A stretch of 64,000 nucleotides of DNA, from assembly GCA_029378245.1 (NCBI GenBank), contig JARKIF010000008.1:1674001-1738000 (forward strand). Direction: 5' to 3'. The notes beneath the pieces are model-generated. The model was not told the origin of the DNA and did no database searches. It saw only the letters and a program-made list of their open reading frames with translations. A program made the translations under genes and the position numbers. This document shows, one piece after another, positions 33,264-44,435 of the stretch (within the stretch, counting starts at the first letter, position 1; every line of letters begins with the position of its first letter). The stretch comes from Roridomyces roridus (taxonomy: Eukaryota; Basidiomycota; Agaricomycetes; Agaricales; Mycenaceae).

Positions 33264-33769
33264 GGTGTATAGATGTAAAAGAGAGTGGGTGTGGTGGTAC
33301 TAGAGATGTGGGGCGCAGAACAGTGGGGAAAAGACCTCGGGGCATCGTTTCTTATATACATTTCGTTCCATTCTTCGCTATCTTGAGATGGCGGATGTAA
33401 TTTTCTATCCGCGCCGATCGAAAACGTTAACTTTTCAGTAGAACCGCTCTCCAGAGGTCGTAGCACGGGCGATTTTCGAGTTTGGACCATGAGCGTGTAG
33501 AGCAAGAGTCGGTGATGCGCCCACGTCAAAAAAGTTGATGCTTTACTCTCATCTTGGCGACGCTATGGCCGCCACAAGCTCTCCGTACTTGTTCGAATCG
33601 CAATGTCTCAAGATAGACCAAACGTATAAAGACCTCGCCAGCATACTCCCTCGCTTTCCCTCTGCTGTCCGCCCAACGTATAAAAACCTCGGCAGTCCCT
33701 CTACTGTCAGCCCAAACCTCGCCGGCATACACCCTCGCTTTCCCCCTACTGTCTCTACTTGCCTCAGTG
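33264..33769. promoter_or_regulatory. Bidirectional promoter of genes A and B, left copy
   Basis: Gene A has a TATATAAG box on the minus strand at 33351-33358, 88 bases from its ATG. Gene B has TATAAA at 33625-33630 and TATAAAA at 33679-33685. A roughly 40-55 base unit is repeated about three times over 33618-33769 (CAAACGTATAAAGACCTCGC, CCAACGTATAAAAACCTCGG, then CCCAAACCTCGCCGGCATAC). The third unit has lost the TATA. The right arm carries the same region inverted at 38230-38734. Confidence 0.7.
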
Positions 33770-34534
33770 ATGCTTTTCTCATCTACTTTCTTTGTCGCGG
33801 TGTCCATGCTGCTCTCCACCGCCACCGCTCTTCCCCAGTGAGTTCCCCTTGTACATCTTCCGACTGCACTCATTCATCGTCTTGCAGATCCGAGAACGGT
33901 GCTTGCAACCCAGGATCCTACCTTGACGGCACCAATTGCGTTCAATGTCCAGCTGGAAGCTACTGCGCCGACGGCAAGACCAAGCAGCCGTGCGACATTG
34001 GGATGTTCCAGCCCAACACCAACTCCGTCGAGTGCATCAAGACCCAACCGGGCTACTACCAGAACGTCTCGGGTTCCATCGCTCAGATTCCTTGCGACGA
34101 GGGAAGCTATCAGCCTTGTACGTTCGTTTTGTATGCTGCTTCCGTGTTCTCACTTTCGTGTCGTAGATGTTCAGCAGTATTTTTGTTACGGCGCGCCAAG
34201 CGGTCGCTTCCAGGGCTTGTACGTCAATTCCCTAGTTCCTTTTCCTCCTCTGATTCGATCCCCAGGACCGGCCAAGCCACCGTCTGTGGCACCTGCTGCG
34301 GTTGGGCGACGACCAAGGACAACTACAACGTCGAGGTCTTCAGGTGCTCCGACCCGACCCCCAACTCCTATGCTGGATCCGGCAGCGGGTGTCTCCCCAG
34401 CAGCAACAACACTGACTGTGCCACTCCCGCCACCTGTGCGCAAGACGTCACCGGGGGTTGTCGTGAGTCTTTCATTCTCCTATCTTCGCCGCTTTTCTAA
34501 CCCGCTCGCAGCTGCTGAGACCTGGGGGGCTTAG
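33770..34534 (+). CDS. Small secreted cysteine-rich protein B, left copy
   Basis: The signal MLFSSTFFVAVSMLLSTATA ends near LPQ. Then come SENGACNPGSYLDGTNCVQC, PAGSYCADGKTKQPCDIGMF and QPNTNSVECIKTQPGYYQ, with NVSGSIAQIPCDEGSYQP next. After an intron come QQYFCYGAPSGRFQG, TGQATVCGTCCGWATTKDNY, CSDPTPNSYAGSGSGC and CAQDVTGGC, spliced to PAETWGA and TAG. Gene B is closest to the gene at 29165 (same FCYGAP-GRFQ and GQATVCG-CCGW blocks). It differs from its right copy by a few residues, for example VEVFRC here and VEAVKC there. Five or six short exons. Function unknown. Confidence 0.82.
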
Positions 34535-34704
34535 TACTTTTACCGTGTCGCTTCCAATATATCTGTGTCTAGTCGTGGTCGTTCATTCCGTCCGTTCTGA
34601 ACTTTTTCTCCGACCCTTGAGGGCAGCAGCATACGCTGCCGAATACTCTTCACCAATCTATGTTACATCTACATTTTCATTGAGCTTGCGAGATACAGAG
34701 AGCA

Positions 34705-36366
34705 TCAGGATGAAAGAGCAGCCTGTTCTCGCTTCTGCTCGCTCTCCATGATCGCCTTGATCATTTCGGTCCCTAGAACACCCGCCTCGTCAAACCGTCC
34801 TTCGAAGAAGACTCTTGTCTCTTCAAACCGTCGGTGGTACAGCTCAAAGCTACCAAAGCTGACACATTGGCTCCAACCACGGGCAGCGACCACGAATTCG
34901 AGATCGTCCTGCCTGTGCCAGGTATCGTACAGGCCCGAGTGAATGGCTCTGTCGAGCATTTTGGGAGAACGAAACAAGTGCTCTGCTACCCCGAGGAAAA
35001 GTCGAAAAATGGGGGTGGCGGCGAGTGAAAGGTGGTGGAAGGGTTGGATATTAAGATGCGCCCAACAGTCCACCATCGCCAGGAGGGATAGATGCGAGTT
35101 TCCCTTTCTCTGGCTCTCCGGAGGTGGCGTGATCGACGAAGGAAGGATTGACTGGAGGACCGGCGTCCGTCCCAGGCTGAAACGATCGAGGACATCCTCT
35201 GAGAGAAGGATGGGTGTCCTTTCGTCGCCGTCGGTTCTATTGTCTCCGAATACCGTCCGACAACCCCACAGGACCCGTTCTCGTAGACGTTGCTCGCCGC
35301 CCTCGGAAGGCCCTTCGAGCATCAGTTTGAATAGATCCGTCGCGCTTTCGGCAAACTGGTGTATCTGTGTTTTTGCGGTGGGATTGAGGATTGCCAGACC
35401 TGCATAAACGTGCCAGGCATTAGAATAAATGCGGAGCGCGATGTTGACTTTGGCTGTCTCTATTCCGCCAACGTAAAGACCGTGCTCCCACGGGTACTCT
35501 TTCATGGAGGCCCAAGCAGTTCCCATGCTGGAAATCGTCAGCTAAACTTCGGGATGCAGGACCCTCAGACCTTAGGAATGCGGCGTGCGTCACGGCTTGA
35601 GTGTTGGCGGTGACCGAATCATGCTCCGTGTACGACAGATAAACGTAACGAGAGCCCAAACATCGGAGAATGTCTTCGACAAGACGGAGAGCTTCCGCCG
35701 ACGCTCGATGGCGTATGAGGACCTGATAATAACGGCGTCGGTCTTCGGGGTCTTCTGTGGAGATACTCACCAAAGGTTGTCCGACCGGCGACACACTGGG
35801 AGCGTGCAGAGAGTGGCAGGAGACGATGTGGGCATCCTGTGGAAGATATTTTTCAAACGCAGCCTTTTCCGGAGCTTTGACGGACGTCTGGCCAGCGACT
35901 ATGGCGTTCATTTTTGTGGCTGCAATTCATGGTGAGGAATCGGTGAGTAATATACAGTCCACGGAACTTACAAGGACCGTACTGGGCCACTACACGGTCG
36001 ATGAATTCTGCCTCGACAGAATAAACAATGAAATCCGAGGAGCGGGAGACGGCGTGCCCGTCAGGAAGCGCCGTTACGCCAGAAACACCTATGCAGCATC
36101 TAGGAAACAGGATAATGACTATACGTTCAATCTCACCGGCATATTCGGTCTTGAGCTGTTCATATTTGCTGGGGAGATCGCAGACATGGATTCTTCGCAA
36201 CTGTCAAATGAGGTCTTGCGACTCGGAGCAAGTCAAGAACGGACTTTGTCCATCCACCTTCAGACAGATATTTGGCGTACATTCGCCCCATGGCCCCCAT
36301 TCCAATGAGCCCAATCGTGGGCTGAATTGGCTGAGCATGTCCGTTTCCGTTTTGAAGTCCGTTCAT
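34705..36366 (-). CDS. tyr1: Prephenate dehydrogenase (NADP+), Tyr1
   Basis: Tyr1 converts prephenate to 4-hydroxyphenylpyruvate in tyrosine synthesis. It starts MNGLQNGNGHAQ, then the dinucleotide fold IGLIGMGAMGRMYAKYLSEG. HAVSRSSDFIVYSVEAEFID, the active-site region IVSCHSLHAPSVSPVGQPLV and SVTANTQAVTHAAFLSMGTA follow. The last exon holds the fungal C-terminal domain (KVNIALRIYSNAWHVYAGLA, FRLFLGVAEHLF, GTEMIKAIMESEQ). About five introns and no frame break. It matches the fungal Tyr1 layout throughout. It sits in the 2.8 kb loop between the inverted arms, its stop about 115 bases from the end of the left arm. Confidence 0.95.
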
Positions 36367-36731
36367 GGTGAGAGAGAGAGGTAATTGTGCCGCGTGCGAT
36401 CACGCCGACTATCAAACACTCACGGTACGCGTCAATTACATGATCGAGGCGCGTCGTGGGTGCGCTGACTACATGTATACATACACGATAGATTAATCAC
36501 AGGTCTAGATATTCAGGCGGGATATTTTCCTTTCCGTCCCAGTTGATGTTCGCCTTTTACTTCGGTTTTTCGCCGACAGGTGGCTATAAGTGCGTGAGAT
36601 TTAGGATTCGCTACGCAGGCGTGGATTCAAACCTGCAACAAGGAGCGTTTAGTTGCAAGGTCTGGACTTGAAGGTGTCGCACGTCGAATCTGTTGTCAGA
36701 TCATGAATGAGACGCAAAGACGGCCAAGTTG

Positions 36732-37016
36732 TTACTTTACCTCTGAGCGAACGCTGAAAGGATTCCGACACTGGTGTTGATGTATTTCCTTCTCCTTGGT
36801 GGTCGAAAACTTGCGTGGCTGTCCGTTTGTGGGCGTTCGCGCCGACAGTATCGTGTGCGGTCTACGATTCGGGGATTCTGAGCCATTCATGGGCCGGGGC
36901 ATGTCGTGCATTTCGGCCTGTAAAGAATGGAGGATAAGAGCTGAATCTTCTCGCTCTGCAACAGTCAAGGTCGAGAAGAGTGACGAGAGTTCGGAATCCA
37001 GATTATCCTCGTCCAT
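36732..37016 (-). CDS. Possible small hypothetical protein
   Basis: One frame of 94 codons starts MDEDNLDSELSSLFSTLTVA and ends NPFSVRSEVK. The N terminus is acidic and helical in composition, the remainder polar. I recognise no domain. An intron donor after the RSE codons (GTAAAG) could extend it. Roughly 365 bases on either side of it (36367-36731 and 37017-37411) show nothing else supportable. Confidence 0.35.
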   Translation of the reverse strand: MDEDNLDSELSSLFSTLTVAEREDSALILHSLQAEMHDMPRPMNGSESPNRRPHTILSARTPTNGQPRKFSTTKEKEIHQHQCRNPFSVRSEVK

Positions 37017-37464
37017 TGTCTAGGAATCTTTCCAGTCAACGAGGGATAGGTTGCCAAAGAAATATGATCTGACCATGGAGGAGTATGGTACAGACTGACC
37101 AGGAAGCGATGCGGGAACCTGCCCTTGGGTTTCGGATTTGGAGGCGCACATGTGGAACCAACGCCTCGGTGGAATGAATCTGTGCGTGGGTGAGATGATA
37201 TCGAGCAACAGATCAGGAAAAGGAATAACAAGGATTGGAGAATGCGCAGCACTCGATGCGGACACAAAAAGAGATGTGGAGTTTATATATCTCGCAAGTG
37301 GTAAGTGGCAACAAAGAGTTCAAAGGAATAAAGAGAAAATGAAGAAAAAGGGACTCGGACTGGAAGAGAAAGACGAAGGTGAGGCAGAACAACGAGGACA
37401 CTCGCACAAAGGATGAACGACCACGAGGAGACACAAATATATTGGAAGCGACACGGTAAAAGTA

Positions 37465-38229
37465 CTAAGCCCCCCAGGTCTCAGCAGCTGCGAGCGGGTT
37501 AGAAGAGCGACGAAGATAGGAGAATGAGAGACTAACGACAACCCCCGGTGACGTCTTGCGCACAGGTGGCGGGAGTGGCACAGTCGGTGTTGTTGCTGCT
37601 GGGGAGACACCCGCTGCCGGATCCGGGATAGGAGTTGGGGGTCGGGTCGGAGCACTTGACGGCCTCGACGTTGTAGTTGTCCTTGGTCGTCGCCCAACCG
37701 CAGCAGGTGCCACAGACGGTTGCTTGGCCGGTCCTGGGGATCGAATTAGAGGAAGAAAAAGAACTAGGGAATTGATGTACAAGCCCTGGAAGCGACCGCT
37801 TGGCGCGCCGTAACAAAAATACTGCCGAAAATCTACGACTCGAAAGTGAGAACACGGAAGCAGCATACAAAACGAACGTACAAGGCTGATAGCTTCCCTC
37901 GTCGCAAGGAATCTGAGCGATGGAACCCGAGACGTTCTGGTAGTAGCCCGGTTGGGTCTTGATGCACTCGACGGAGTTGGTGTTGGGCTGGAACATCCCA
38001 ATGTCGCACGGCTGCTTGGTCTTGCCGTCGGCGCAGTAGCTTCCAGCTGGACATTGAACGCAATTGGTGCCGTCAAGGTAGGATCCTGGGTTGCAAGCAC
38101 CGTTCTCGGATCTGCAAGACGATGAATGAGTGCAGTCGGAAGATGTACAAGGGGAACTCACTGGGGAAGAGCGGTGGCGGTGGAGAGCAGCATGGACACC
38201 GCGACAAAGAAAGTAGATGAGAAAAGCAT
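37465..38229 (-). CDS. Small secreted cysteine-rich protein B, right copy
   Basis: Same architecture as the gene at 33770: a signal peptide, Cys/Gly/Tyr modules with CNPGSYLDGTNCVQC and PAGSYCADGK, then FCYGAPSGRFQG, ATVCGTCCGWATTKDNY, and an end in CPAETWGA. Differences from the left copy cluster in the 3' half (VEAVKC for VEVFRC, NSYPGSG for NSYAGSG, and the acceptor-side bases before QYFCYG). The first exons are identical, so the copies should be secreted and processed alike. It is divergent from gene A across 505 bases. Confidence 0.82.
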
Positions 38230-38734
38230 CACTGAGGCAAGTAGAGACAGTAGGGGGAAAGCGAGGGTGTATGCCGGCGAGGTTTGGGCTGACAGTAGAG
38301 GGACTGCCGAGGTTTTTATACGTTGGGCGGACAGCAGAGGGAAAGCGAGGGAGTATGCTGGCGAGGTCTTTATACGTTTGGTCTATCTTGAGACATTGCG
38401 ATTCGAACAAGTACGGAGAGCTTGTGGCGGCCATAGCGTCGCCAAGATGAGAGTAAAGCATCAACTTTTTGACGTGGGCGCATCACCGACTCTTGCTCTA
38501 CACGCTCATGGTCCAAACTCGAAAATCGCCCGTGCTACGACCTCTGGAGAGCGGTTCTACTGAAAAGTTAACGTTTTCGATCGGCGCGGATAGAAAATTA
38601 CATCCGCCATCTCAAGATAGCGAAGAATGGAACGAAATGTATATAAGAAACGATGCCCCGAGGTCTTTTCCCCACTGTTCTGCGCCCCACATCTCTAGTA
38701 CCACCACACCCACTCTCTTTTACATCTATACACC
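38230..38734. promoter_or_regulatory. Bidirectional promoter of genes A and B, right copy
   Basis: It contains TATATAAG at 38640-38647, 88 bases before the gene A start. The repeated TATA-bearing units of gene B lie at about 38230-38380 in inverted orientation. No difference from the left copy was found in most of this interval. Confidence 0.7.
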
Positions 38735-39530
38735 ATGCGTTCTTTCTCTGTGTCTTTTGTCGCTGCTGCTCTCATGGTGTTGTCCACCGTCGAGGCCATC
38801 CCTCAGTAGGTGTTCTTCAGCGTCCCGCCAGTGGAGATACTGACCGTTGTCTGCAGAGGACCTGCCCACGGGCTGCTGGCGCGCGCACCCTGCTCCCCCG
38901 GATACTACCCCAACGTCAACGGCGGCTGCAACCTTTGCGAACCTGGTCACTACTGCCCCGACGGCCAGAGCTACTCCCAGTGCGGCACTGGTCAATACAA
39001 CCCCAGTACGTCGTTACGTCCTACGTCCTAACGCTACCCTCACCGTGATTCTGCACAGACAACGGCACGACCACCGTCTGCCCCAACTGCCCCGCCGGTT
39101 ACTATCAAGACGAGCAAGGCCAGGCGAGCTGCAAACCGGCCCCTAGAGGAGCGTACGTTCTCTGTAAGTTTCCTTTTTTTTTGTTGTGTGCGGGGATCTC
39201 ACCCCACTGCTCTCCAGACCCAGGTGCTCGGGACTACCGTTTGGTCTCCGGTGGTGCTTTCCAGAGCCTGTACGTCGTCCTCGTCGCCTCGTCGTGTTCA
39301 CTCTAACGCTTCTTTCCAGCCCTGGCCAGAGCAAGACCTGTTTGACGTGCTGTGGTTGGGCTGCTGTCGGCAACGGGAACACCAAGGCGACAAGATGCTC
39401 CGGCGACAAGCCTTTCGCCTACCCCGGCTCTGGCGACGGCTGCACCGACCAGCCCATCGACTGCGAGATTCCTTCGACCTGCAGCGAGGCGGCTGATGGT
39501 ACTTGCCCTGCTGGCAACAGCGACCACTGA
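38735..39530 (+). CDS. Small secreted cysteine-rich protein A, right copy
   Basis: The translation matches the left copy almost residue for residue. It has the signal MRSFSVSFVAAALMVLSTVE, GGCNLCEPGHYCPDG (Glu here, Asp in the left copy), CPNCPAGYYQDEQGQASC, KTCLTCCGWAAVGNGN and ends TCPAGNSDH. Five exons are joined by GT-AG introns, for example CCTCA|GTAGGT and CTCT|GTAAGT. MTHFR lies 133 bases downstream on the same strand. Function unknown. Confidence 0.82.
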
Positions 39531-39663
39531 GCGTCTCAATGTACCATATCTACTTCATTTTTTATTTTGCTTGGGTTGAATGCATAATGGGTTGGGTTCG
39601 ATTGAATATTTGTGTGTGAGAAAATCAATTGACGCGCTGCTCCATCACACTCGCGCCTTGAGC

Positions 39664-41789
39664 ATGAAGTTTACAGACAAGATTCGCGCTCATGGGCCAT
39701 CGAGTCCCTTCTTTTCTTTCGAGTTTTTTCCTCCCCGAACAGACCAAGTCAGCAGTCGTGTGCCATCCGATGCACACATACTGATAGCACCCCTCAGGGT
39801 TTTGAAAACCTCATCGCTCGTATCTCTCGACTCGCGAGTCTCAACCCTCTGGCGGTCAGCATCACCTGGGGCGCCGGAGGCAGCACGAAGGACCGCAGTC
39901 TCGATCTCGCTGGTGTGACTCAGGCAGAGTATGGGCTCGATACTATTCTGCATCTAACCTGCACCAATATGGAGCAGGGCATGGTGGATGATGCTTTGAA
40001 GGTGCTTTTGCAAGAAACTCCTACTTTCCGACATCTGGACTGAGTCTTTGTGGCAAGGCTGCGAAAGCTCGTGGGGTGCAAAACATTCTTGCTCTGAGGG
40101 GAGGTATGTTCGGTCTTTCAGTCACTGTGGATGCGATACAATTTCCTCAGATCCACCGAGAGGCGAGGAGCAATGGACCCCCGTCGATTCACGATTCGCG
40201 CATGGCACGGACCTCGTGGCTTACATCCGGTCCCTACCCGAATATTCGTCCCAATTCTGCATAGGCGTTGCTGCCTATCCCGACGGTCACACGGGACAAC
40301 TCCACGACGAACGGGCCGAAATAGAGTACCTCAAGGCCAAAGTCGACGCTGGCGCAGATTTTATCGTCACTCAGCTCTTTTACGACGTCGACAACTTTCT
40401 TGAGTGGATCAAGAAGGTCCGCAAGGCAGGTATCACTGTGCCCATTATCCCGGGTATCATGCCCATCCAGACGTACTCCTCGTTCCTGCGTCTAACCAAA
40501 CTGTGCGGGACCCTGGTCCCGGAGTCTGTCATAGCGGCCCTGGAACCCATCAAACACGACGACCAGCTGGTCAAGGATTACGGCGTGCAGTTGGCTGTGG
40601 CTATGATTAAACGCCTGACAAGCGAGGGCGGCATTTTTGGCGTGCATTTGTGTACGCTCAATCTGGAGAAGAGTGTCCAACGAGTACTCGAGGACCTTCA
40701 ATGGACTGGCATTGGTTCGTCCGAGGAAGTGCCTAATAAACTCATCGAGGTACGGTTTCTATTGTATTCTCTTGCCCGCAACACCTCTCAGCCCTTGTTT
40801 CAGGAAACCCCGACGGAGAACGAACACACAGTGACGCCGTCAAATGCCACCTCGTCCGCAAAAATCGGTTTAGCCAATCTTCCAGCCGTTGAAGGGGAAG
40901 CTGGACGGGGGGAACTTAACAAAGCCGCCTCATGGGATGATTTCCCTAACGGCCGTTTCGGTGATTTCAAGAGCCCTGCGTTTGGTAGCAGCGACCAATG
41001 GGGTGGCCCAGCTATAGGGGTGCGTCGAGATTTCCCAGACTACTACGTAGATTGACAATTATAATTTAGCAGCATGCCGAGGTTATTGCCCAGTGCGGGC
41101 ATCCCAAAACTCTTGATGATTTAACGGCGATATTCCTCGATTATTTGCACTCCAAGATTCTCATGACACCGTTCTCTCCTGCACCGTTGTCGCCAGAGTC
41201 GCTCATGATACTTCCTCATCTTGAGCGTCTCACGCGCCGTGGTTGGTGGACGGTCGGCTCGCAACCTGCTGTCGACGGTGCGAGCTCTAGCGATGAAGTC
41301 GTTGGGTGGGGCCCGCGCGCCGGGTACGTTTTCCAAAAAGGATTCGTCGAGTTTTTCTGCAAGGAGGAAGATGTAGACGCCATTGAGCGGAAGGCATTGG
41401 AACGTGGCGAAGGTTGGGTGCATTGGTTTGCAGCAAGCAAAAATGGGGAATGTCGTGGTAACGTGCCCGAAGGGGCTCGGAATGCGGTCACCTGGGGTGT
41501 GTTCCCAGGTCAAGAAATCGCGCAGACGACTATCATCGAGCGCGAATCATTTTTTTCATGGAAGGTACGAGTTACTCGTGTGCTTTCTGGCCAAGAATCA
41601 GCTCAAATCGATATGTAGGATGAGGCGTTCTCGATTTGGTCTGACTGGGCGTCCCTTTATCGGCCACAATCTGCTGAGCGGGAGTTGTTGGAGAGAGTGA
41701 GGGACGAGAGGTGGCTAGTGAGCATTGTTCACCACGACTATCGTGACCCCCAGGCGCTATGGACGTTTGTATTTGACGAAACTATGTGA
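39664..41789 (+). CDS. Methylenetetrahydrofolate reductase
   Basis: This enzyme makes 5-methyltetrahydrofolate for methionine synthesis. It starts MKFTDKIRAHGPSSPFFSFE, then FFPPRTDQ. After an intron come NPLAVSITWGAGGSTKDRSL and DTILHLTCTNM, then ARGVQNILALRGDPPRGEEQ, FCIGVAAYPDGHTGQ, DAGADFIVTQLFYDVDNFLE, VPIIPGIMPIQTYSSFLRLT and GVHLCTLNLEKSVQRVLEDL. Those motifs form the flavin-binding TIM barrel. The eukaryotic regulatory C-terminal domain follows (GWWTVGSQPAVDG, VVGWGPRAGYVFQKGFVEFF, AVTWGVFPGQEIAQTTII, ending YRDPQALWTFVFDETM). About six introns and no frame break. Yeast has two such genes (MET12, MET13), so no single symbol is given. Its first 14 codons are duplicated at 32304-32342. 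Confidence 0.95.
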
Positions 41790-41917
41790 TGAATGCTTTG
41801 TTTGGCGATGTATCACCAGACCGCTACGGTCAGGCGACGGAGATCTTGATGCTGAGCTAATAGACCGGAGTCGTTCCAAAGCGTCTCCAGACATTTATTC
41901 TCCTAGTCCCAACCACC

Positions 41918-42819
<902 letters not shown>

Positions 42820-42932
42820 TGCCGTGGATACCCTCCGTTGGCTGTCGTTCGCTTTCAAGTCGTGCTAGAGGAGTGTAATCCTTATTTAATTGTTTTCTTA
42901 ATATATTGCTGGAACAACAGGTTATCTTACAT

Positions 42933-44357
42933 TCATCCACGATTCATGGTATTACCCGCCCCCTTGGGATTTTCGTCGGTGAACTGCGCCCAGTTCTCAT
43001 CCTTCAATCTCTTCATCTCCTCCTTCTCCATACCATCCTTCGTCCCATCCATTTCTCCGTCGAGCGCCAGTTGCTCAGACGACGTCAATGCGTTTCAGAA
43101 GCGGGCCTGGGATGTTTGAGTGTTGAGGTAGAAATGAAAAAGGCACACATACCCGCCACCCGTAAGGATATTTCCACGCTCCTCCTCTATGCGCAGGTAT
43201 TCGTCGATAGACATGGTGGGTAGGCGGTAACCTGGCCCGAAGACCTGCGCCGCCAGACGCGCGCGGTCGGAGGAGCCTGAAGGTAAGATCGTAAACGGCC
43301 GCAGAGGCTTCCCATGCATAAGCATGATATTCAGAAACCGAGAAGGAGATCCTACCTTGCCTTCGGGATCCAATAGTGGACCTTTGCCATCAGGGCCGCC
43401 GCGTGGAGCATCCAACTTCCACATGTCGTTCTCTGCGGCTCGCTCCTTGCCACGGCGGTCTTCCTCTGGTCGTGGAGGTGTTGGTGGCCTAGGAGGCGCA
43501 CTCTGCAGTAGCTGAATCTCCTGGTCGAGGCTTAGCGACTGTGCTTCTGCCTGTGCGTAACACAGGCGCAGGAGGAGGAGAAGTGTTTCACGGAGGGGAT
43601 CCTCCGAGTCTGAATCCTCTTCGTCTTCGTCATCTTCTTTTGTCGGTGTCGGGAGAAGAGAGACTATGAGGTCAAAGTCCGACTCTGATTCTCCCTCTGC
43701 AGGAAGTTGACCACGGCGTTTTCGGATGGTCTATGAGAATAGGCTGTCAGTCGGAAAGGCCAAAAAAAATCAGTCCCTGACCTCTATCCTGGTCCGTAGA
43801 TCCTTCTCCCGCTGATATTGCTTGATTTTCAGCTTTCGTCGACTCGCAGGGTCTTTGATCTGGGCAGGGTCTTGGGCGTGCAGCGTTCGCTCGCTCTCCG
43901 GTATGATGTCGTAGTTTTCCAGATGTGAGATGAAGGTGGAAATGTATTGCTTGAAAATATAAATGGATGAATATGGAGAGCTGTGTTGACGAGCGGACGA
44001 CCGACTTTGGATTGCTTGAGGTGTTCGATGCGTTGATCTGGTCCCTCTGTTTTGACGCGTCCCTGGACCTCCCCAAGGGCATACGGCACGAGCAGATAAA
44101 TCAAGTCGCGCGTTGATATGTCTTCGAGGACCTCGTTGGAGCTGAACAGCGAAAGACCGAGAATTCGCGCGCTCAAAGACTTGAGATCAGCTAAACTGGA
44201 TTGAAACAGGTCCTGTGGATGGCAGGACTGAGATTCGGTCGATCGTGCAGATATATTCTGGATGGACCTGTGTGGACTGCTCGAAAGCGGACTTGCTAGT
44301 GGCCTTGGAGGCATTCTTGAGAGCACGAGAGAACAAGGTGGGGAGAGATACCGACAT
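42933..44357 (-). CDS. tap42: Tap42/IGBP1-type PP2A regulatory protein (single-base frameshift)
   Basis: Tap42 binds PP2A-like phosphatases downstream of TOR. The start at 44357 gives MSVSLPTLFSRALKNASKAT, then DLFQSSLADLKSLSARILGL, LFSSNEVLEDISTRDLIYLL, QYISTFISHLENYDIIP and REKDLRTRIEVRDTIRKRRG. A helical acidic middle follows, then the conserved C-terminal core LRPFTILPSGSSDRARLAAQ and MSIDEYLRIEEERGNILTGG. The last exon should encode GPASETALTSSEQL to DENPKGAGNTMNRG. After ACG at about 43092-43096 one base is missing, so the literal frame stops at PASETH. The sequence downstream of the break is perfectly family-like up to its natural TGA, so the break looks recent or artefactual. The gene shares a 78-base promoter with pot1. 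Confidence 0.87.
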
Positions 44358-44435
44358 GCCGTCATCCGAGGTCACCTGCTGCCATCAATCGCTTGTTTAC
44401 AGAACGCGTTCATCCTCAAGACGCGACTCGTCGCC

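Larger units (their letters stand above)
32300..34588. repeat. Left arm of a 2.3 kb inverted duplication
   Basis: This arm is the reverse complement of 37412-39706. It contains the MTHFR 5' scrap, cysteine-rich gene A (minus strand) and gene B (plus strand). Homology ends outward at about 32300, inside former MTHFR coding sequence, and inward at about 34588, just past the gene B stop. The centre (roughly 33250-34130) shows no difference that I could find, while both ends carry substitutions and small indels. Confidence 0.93.
37412..39706. repeat. Right arm of the inverted duplication (probable source copy)
   Basis: Reverse complement of 32300-34588, with gene B on minus and gene A on plus. 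The outer end runs into the first 14 codons of the intact MTHFR gene. The other arm has only this scrap, so this arm is the likely original. The loop between arms is 2.8 kb and contains TYR1. Confidence 0.93.

Noticed and set aside
33155..33529. Open frame across the A/B bidirectional promoter (mirror at 38469-38843)
   Set aside because: It is preserved only because the arms are identical copies. It covers a TATA box and the gene A start in another frame.
36590..36665. Possible tRNA gene (GGATTCAAACCTGC resembles a T arm)
   Set aside because: Neither strand gives a matching acceptor stem, D arm and anticodon arm, and the T-stem bases do not pair.
34589..37411. Transposon between the inverted arms (arms as terminal inverted repeats)
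   Set aside because: The loop encodes TYR1, a host biosynthetic gene, with no transposase. The arms contain host genes and a piece of MTHFR, and no target-site duplication is evident.
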